Part shown: positions 5,673 through 8,148 of the stretch, piece by piece
Numbering within the stretch: position 1 is the first letter of the stretch
Layout: each line of letters starts with the position of its first letter
DNA from: an uncultured Bacteroidales bacterium
GTDB lineage: Bacteria; Bacteroidota; Bacteroidia; Bacteroidales; UBA932
NCBI GenBank assembly: GCA_905235615.1
Contig: CAJOMB010000013.1
Span: 16,172-24,319, forward strand
Length of the DNA stretch: 8,148 nucleotides
Direction of reading: 5' to 3'
Translations under genes and position numbers: made by a program
The notes under the pieces: model-generated
The model's database searches: none
Seen by the model: the letters and a program-made list of their open reading frames with translations, nothing else
What the model was told of the DNA's origin: nothing

Positions 5673-6729
5673 GGTCATCATCCTCCGGCAGCACAATCTG
5701 CTTGTACTGGTTCTTGCGTTTGAGCCAGCGCTCCTTGGCGTACTGCTGCATGTCGGTGATGGTGTCGTTCTCGTCTATAATTTCCATTCCCAGAATGGTT
5801 TCCATGATGTCTTCCAAAGTGATGAGTCCCTGGAAGCAGCCGTAGTCGTCTATGATGCAGGCAATCTGGTCCTTGGTTTTGAGAAGGCTTTCCCAGATGT
5901 CGGAAACGGAGGTTTCTTCGTGGAAGGCGGCAATTTTGCGCTTGATTTCCTTCAGGCGCATGTCAAACTTGTCATCGGCCAGGTTCTCCAAGGCGTCGTA
6001 GCGGAGGACGTACCCGGTGATGAATTCCGGAGAATCCGAATACACGGGAATGCGGGAATTGTGGGAGAGGTCTTCCTGCTTGTAGAAGTTGCGCAGGGTC
6101 ATCTGCTCCGAGGCGATGGCGGCCACCACACGGGGTGTCATGACGTCGTAAGCCTTGATGTCGTCCAGTTTGATGATGTTCTGGATAACCTTGTTCTCGC
6201 TGTTGTCCAGAATGCCTTCTTCCTCGCCGATATTGGCCATGGCGCTCACCTCCTCACGGGAGATGCCGGTGTCGGGCTCGTCATCGGAGATGGTGTTGTG
6301 GAGTTTGGACACCAACCAGACCACCGGGAAAAGGAGATAGACCAGGAACTGCATGATATGGGACAGCCACAGGAGGTTTTTCCAATGGGAGGTGCCGATG
6401 GTTTTGGGAACAATCTCCGAGAAGACCAGGATGAGGATGGTCAAGCCGGCGCTCACGATGCCGAAGATTTGGTCTCCGCCCAGAAGGGTGGCCTGATGAC
6501 CCACGGCGGCGGCGCCCAGGGTGTTGGCTATGGTGTTCAGGGACAGGATGGCCGAGAGGGGACGGTCCGGGTCCTGCTTGAACTTCATGAACAGGACGGC
6601 ATGGCGGTCTCCCTCTTCCTCTTTCATGGAAATGTAGGAGATGGGCGTGGACATGAGCACGGATTCCAGCAGGGAGCACAGGAACGAGATGCCCATGGTG
6701 AGCAGGAGGTAAATGATAAGAAGGGTCAT
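5665..6729 (-). CDS. CNNM/CorC-HlyC family membrane protein with CBS pair
   Basis: A 354-residue protein with the CNNM (DUF21) transmembrane domain at about 1-145 and a CBS pair after it. The membrane part has hydrophobic segments at about 2-24, 58-80, 88-108 and 118-142, the conserved LES near 21-23, SLNTIANTLGAAAVG at 63-77 and SEIVPKT at 104-110. An acidic linker (about 148-180) leads to CBS1, starting at DVMTPR (195-200), and CBS2 (about 260-320), with IIDDYG at 292-297 and GLITLEDIMETILG at 301-314. The C-terminal CorC_HlyC transporter-associated domain found in longer relatives is absent; only ~35 residues follow CBS2. Members are linked to Mg2+ or other cation export, with CBS domains binding adenine nucleotides; the older 'hemolysin' label is misleading. 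It heads the operon and has its own -7 box. Confidence 0.92.
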   Translation of the reverse strand: MTLLIIYLLLTMGISFLCSLLESVLMSTPISYISMKEEEGDRHAVLFMKFKQDPDRPLSAILSLNTIANTLGAAAVGHQATLLGGDQIFGIVSAGLTILILVFSEIVPKTIGTSHWKNLLWLSHIMQFLVYLLFPVVWLVSKLHNTISDDEPDTGISREEVSAMANIGEEEGILDNSENKVIQNIIKLDDIKAYDVMTPRVVAAIASEQMTLRNFYKQEDLSHNSRIPVYSDSPEFITGYVLRYDALENLADDKFDMRLKEIKRKIAAFHEETSVSDIWESLLKTKDQIACIIDDYGCFQGLITLEDIMETILGMEIIDENDTITDMQQYAKERWLKRKNQYKQIVLPEDDDHE

Positions 6730-6752
6730 GGACTCTAATTAACTTTATCCTG

Positions 6753-6760
6753 CAAATTTA
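6753..6760 (-). promoter_or_regulatory. Probable -7 box of the CNNM operon promoter
   Basis: The minus strand reads TAAATTTG, an exact match to the Bacteroidota -7 element TAnnTTTG. It lies in the 51-base gap between the barrel gene and the CNNM gene, 23 bases before the CNNM ATG, so the leader would be about 18-20 nt. At the expected distance upstream only a weak TTAG (6781-6784) is present, and it falls on the stop of the barrel gene. No terminator hairpin with a U tail is visible here, so read-through from the barrel gene is also possible. Confidence 0.5.
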
Positions 6761-6780
6761 ACTATTTTTCTGCAATTTAG

Positions 6781-8079
6781 CTAACGTTGGAACTGCAGGA
6801 AGCGGGGCGTAGCCCTGAACATGATCCAGGCCCAGTGCAGTTCCCTTTTGTCGGAAGAGCGTTTCAGAACCACCATGGTCTCCGTGCCACGCATGAAGGT
6901 GTACCCCATGCTCAGGCTGATTCCATGCCCGAAATCATAGCCGGCCGATACTTCCACCTCATGTCCCAGGGGTTTCTCCGCGTTGGACAGTTTGGCGGCT
7001 GTCGCGAGGAAATGGTATGCCAGGTCTATCGACAGGGCGGGAATGGGTTTCCACTTGGCACCGGCATAGGCATTCTGGAGTCCGGGCGTGAAGCCGCCGT
7101 AGTAGGCGCTCAGGTAGAAGAAATCCATAGCGCCGTAAAAGGAGTGTCTGGAGCCATAGATGGAGCTGAAGCCTCTGATGACCTCATGGCGCTGCATCCC
7201 TATTTGTCCGCCGGCAGGGACGGAGAAGTCGCTGTCTCCGCTCAGATAGTCGTAGCCCACGCGGAAGGCCCAGGATGCCGTAGGCATGAATTTCACTTTC
7301 CCGCCGGCCATCCAGGCATCGATGGGGAGGCTGTGCTCCTCCCTTCCCATCTGTTTGTAGTAGGCCGCCTCCACGCTCCATTTTTCCGGGTGGAAATGCA
7401 GGTAGGTACCTGCCATCTGCTGATGAAAGACGGCCTTGGCATCCTGCGTTTCTCCCTGCATCATGATGTCGGTCACCGTGAAGGAAACGCCCAGCGGAAT
7501 CCAGGGGAGCTCCCAGTGATACCAGAGGGCTGCCAGGCCCTTGTAGGGCTGCAGACCGCCCGTATAATAGGTGCCGCCGCTGATATTGCTTGGGTTCTGG
7601 TTGAAGGCTCCGAACAGGTGTACCTTGTGTCGGGAGCCGTCGTAACCCAGTTTGATACCGTCGTGTGAGATGCCGGTCATGGACCAGTCGTCGGAGCCGA
7701 AGATACGCTGGTCGTCATAAGAGAGGGGTTGTCGGCCCAGCTGGGCAAAAAAGCCTTTTCCCCAGTTGAGCTTCGCCCATCCTTCATACAGGGTCAAGGC
7801 CGATGACTCCGCGCCCCATGTGCCGCTGTACTGCCCTGCAACGCGGAGCTCCAGCAGGGGAGAGCTCTTCCCGGTGTACAGCTGATAGTCGGCCGCCAGC
7901 CGGACACGCCCCAACATGAAGGCGGCAAGATCTCCTTCCGCGTTGGTATTACCGGCCGCATTGCCGCCTACACGCAGTTCTCCACGTGCCATGAAATCGC
8001 TGTCTAACCAAAAGTTGTGGGTTTGCGCTCCGGCAGCAGCAGGAAGCAGGCAAAGAACTGTCAGTAAAAACTTTCTCAT
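6781..8079 (-). CDS. Alginate-export-type outer-membrane beta-barrel protein
   Basis: A 432-residue protein of the alginate-export (AlgE-like) barrel family. Residues 1-18 form a signal peptide (basic MRK, hydrophobic core, AGA before Q19) for type I signal peptidase. Cys10 is not in a lipobox. The rest alternates polar and hydrophobic residues with many Gly, Tyr and Trp, as in a porin. Family-typical pieces are GRQPLSYDDQRIFGSDDW at 115-132 and the downstream SHDGIKLGYDG (138-148). The C-terminus is an amphipathic strand (WAWIMFRATPRFLQF) with an aromatic residue close to the end. In Pseudomonas AlgE exports alginate, but Bacteroidota homologues occur without alginate genes and their cargo is generally unknown; no polysaccharide genes are in this window. 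The start at 8079 is fixed by the signal peptide. The promoter lies almost on top of it. Confidence 0.85.
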   Translation of the reverse strand: MRKFLLTVLCLLPAAAGAQTHNFWLDSDFMARGELRVGGNAAGNTNAEGDLAAFMLGRVRLAADYQLYTGKSSPLLELRVAGQYSGTWGAESSALTLYEGWAKLNWGKGFFAQLGRQPLSYDDQRIFGSDDWSMTGISHDGIKLGYDGSRHKVHLFGAFNQNPSNISGGTYYTGGLQPYKGLAALWYHWELPWIPLGVSFTVTDIMMQGETQDAKAVFHQQMAGTYLHFHPEKWSVEAAYYKQMGREEHSLPIDAWMAGGKVKFMPTASWAFRVGYDYLSGDSDFSVPAGGQIGMQRHEVIRGFSSIYGSRHSFYGAMDFFYLSAYYGGFTPGLQNAYAGAKWKPIPALSIDLAYHFLATAAKLSNAEKPLGHEVEVSAGYDFGHGISLSMGYTFMRGTETMVVLKRSSDKRELHWAWIMFRATPRFLQFQR

Positions 8080-8083
8080 GCCA

Positions 8084-8113
8084 CAAAGATATGGAAATTT
8101 ATTCTTTTTTCAA
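8084..8113 (-). promoter_or_regulatory. Promoter of the barrel gene, nearly leaderless
   Basis: On the minus strand TTG at 8111-8113 is followed by a 19-base spacer (8092-8110) and TATCTTTG at 8084-8091, a full -7 match with the expected spacing. Only four bases (TGGC) separate the -7 box from the ATG at 8079, so transcription should begin at or within a few bases of the start codon. The -33 box overlaps the end of the probable upstream reading frame. Confidence 0.6.
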
Positions 8114-8148
8114 CTCTTTGGCCGGCCGTATCGGTCCGTTTGGCCTCC
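8099..8148 (-). CDS. Probable C-terminal end of an upstream gene (partial)
   Basis: One minus-strand frame entering from the right edge encodes RPNGPIRPAKELKKE and then TAA at 8099-8101, 19 bases before the barrel start. Base composition changes from GC-rich to AT-rich around that stop, as expected at a gene end, and a basic or charged Lys/Glu tail is a common protein terminus. The other two frames give less protein-like sequence. Too little is present to name a family. Confidence 0.35.
   Translation of the reverse strand, partial: RPNGPIRPAKELKKE

Noticed and set aside
5673..5696. Upstream starts for the metallopeptidase (5696, 5681, 5678)
   Set aside because: GGAGG at 5682-5686 is correctly spaced only for the ATG at 5672. 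The longer forms add MCCRRMMT, which is unlike the family.
5644..6738. 364-residue plus-strand frame covering the whole CNNM gene
   Set aside because: It is striking in length, but its composition is that of an antisense shadow (many G, H, D, V) and the minus-strand CNNM protein explains the constraint.
6787..7668. 293-residue plus-strand frame within the barrel gene
   Set aside because: Antisense shadow of a gene with a clear signal peptide and barrel pattern; no promoter or recognisable motif.
8018..8079. Lipoprotein signal in the barrel protein because of Cys10
   Set aside because: The residues before Cys10 do not form a lipobox and the hydrophobic core continues past it to a normal AGA-Q cleavage site.
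1..8148. CRISPR array, tRNA/rRNA, transposase, phage, toxin-antitoxin or defence genes
   Set aside because: No regularly spaced repeats, no conserved RNA-gene cores, and no reading frame with such domains were seen on either strand; RmuC alone does not make a defence system.

Overview
The window looks like chromosomal DNA from a Bacteroidales-type member of the Bacteroidota, probably an uncultured anaerobe. Three intergenic sites match the phylum-specific promoter pattern TTTG-N19-21-TAnnTTTG closely, a fourth has only the -7 box, and Shine-Dalgarno sequences are mostly weak or absent. Coding DNA is GC-rich with many G/C-ending codons, while the spacers are AT-rich. The proteins (A-type flavodiiron protein, DUF389, HI0933-like flavoprotein, CNNM/CBS protein, alginate-export-type barrel) are all common in gut Bacteroidales. 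The genus cannot be fixed from this sequence.

Layout. Positions 1-340 hold no convincing protein gene. They contain A-tract-rich DNA, a near-perfect promoter (166-196) and, about 80 bases on, a strong intrinsic terminator (279-316). Together these outline a free-standing small RNA of roughly 115 nt on the + strand. Positions 341-1555 (-) encode a DUF389 membrane protein. A 44-base divergent spacer separates it from fprA (1600-2781, +), a complete flavodiiron O2/NO reductase. The fprA promoter fills most of that spacer.

Positions 6729-2778 (-) form a compact operon with its own -7 box: CNNM/CBS membrane protein, short YgjP-like metallopeptidase, a possible 18-codon mini-ORF, HI0933-like flavoprotein and rmuC. 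Every junction overlaps by 4-8 bases if the mini-ORF is counted. The operon ends tail-to-tail with fprA, and the two stop codons share a 4-base overlap. Positions 8079-6781 (-) encode a signal-peptide-bearing outer-membrane barrel of the alginate-export type. Its promoter sits only 4 bases upstream of the start codon. The last 50 bases probably hold the C-terminal end of another minus-strand gene.

How the genes relate. fprA fits oxygen or NO detoxification in an anaerobe. RmuC is a nuclease-like protein linked to genome stability. The CNNM, DUF389 and barrel proteins belong to the envelope. I see no defence system, phage, transposon, CRISPR array or biosynthetic cluster. The most notable signals are the small-RNA candidate, a dispersed-repeat copy read in frame inside the flavoprotein gene (peptide CHAKRSEES), and the tiled mini-ORF.
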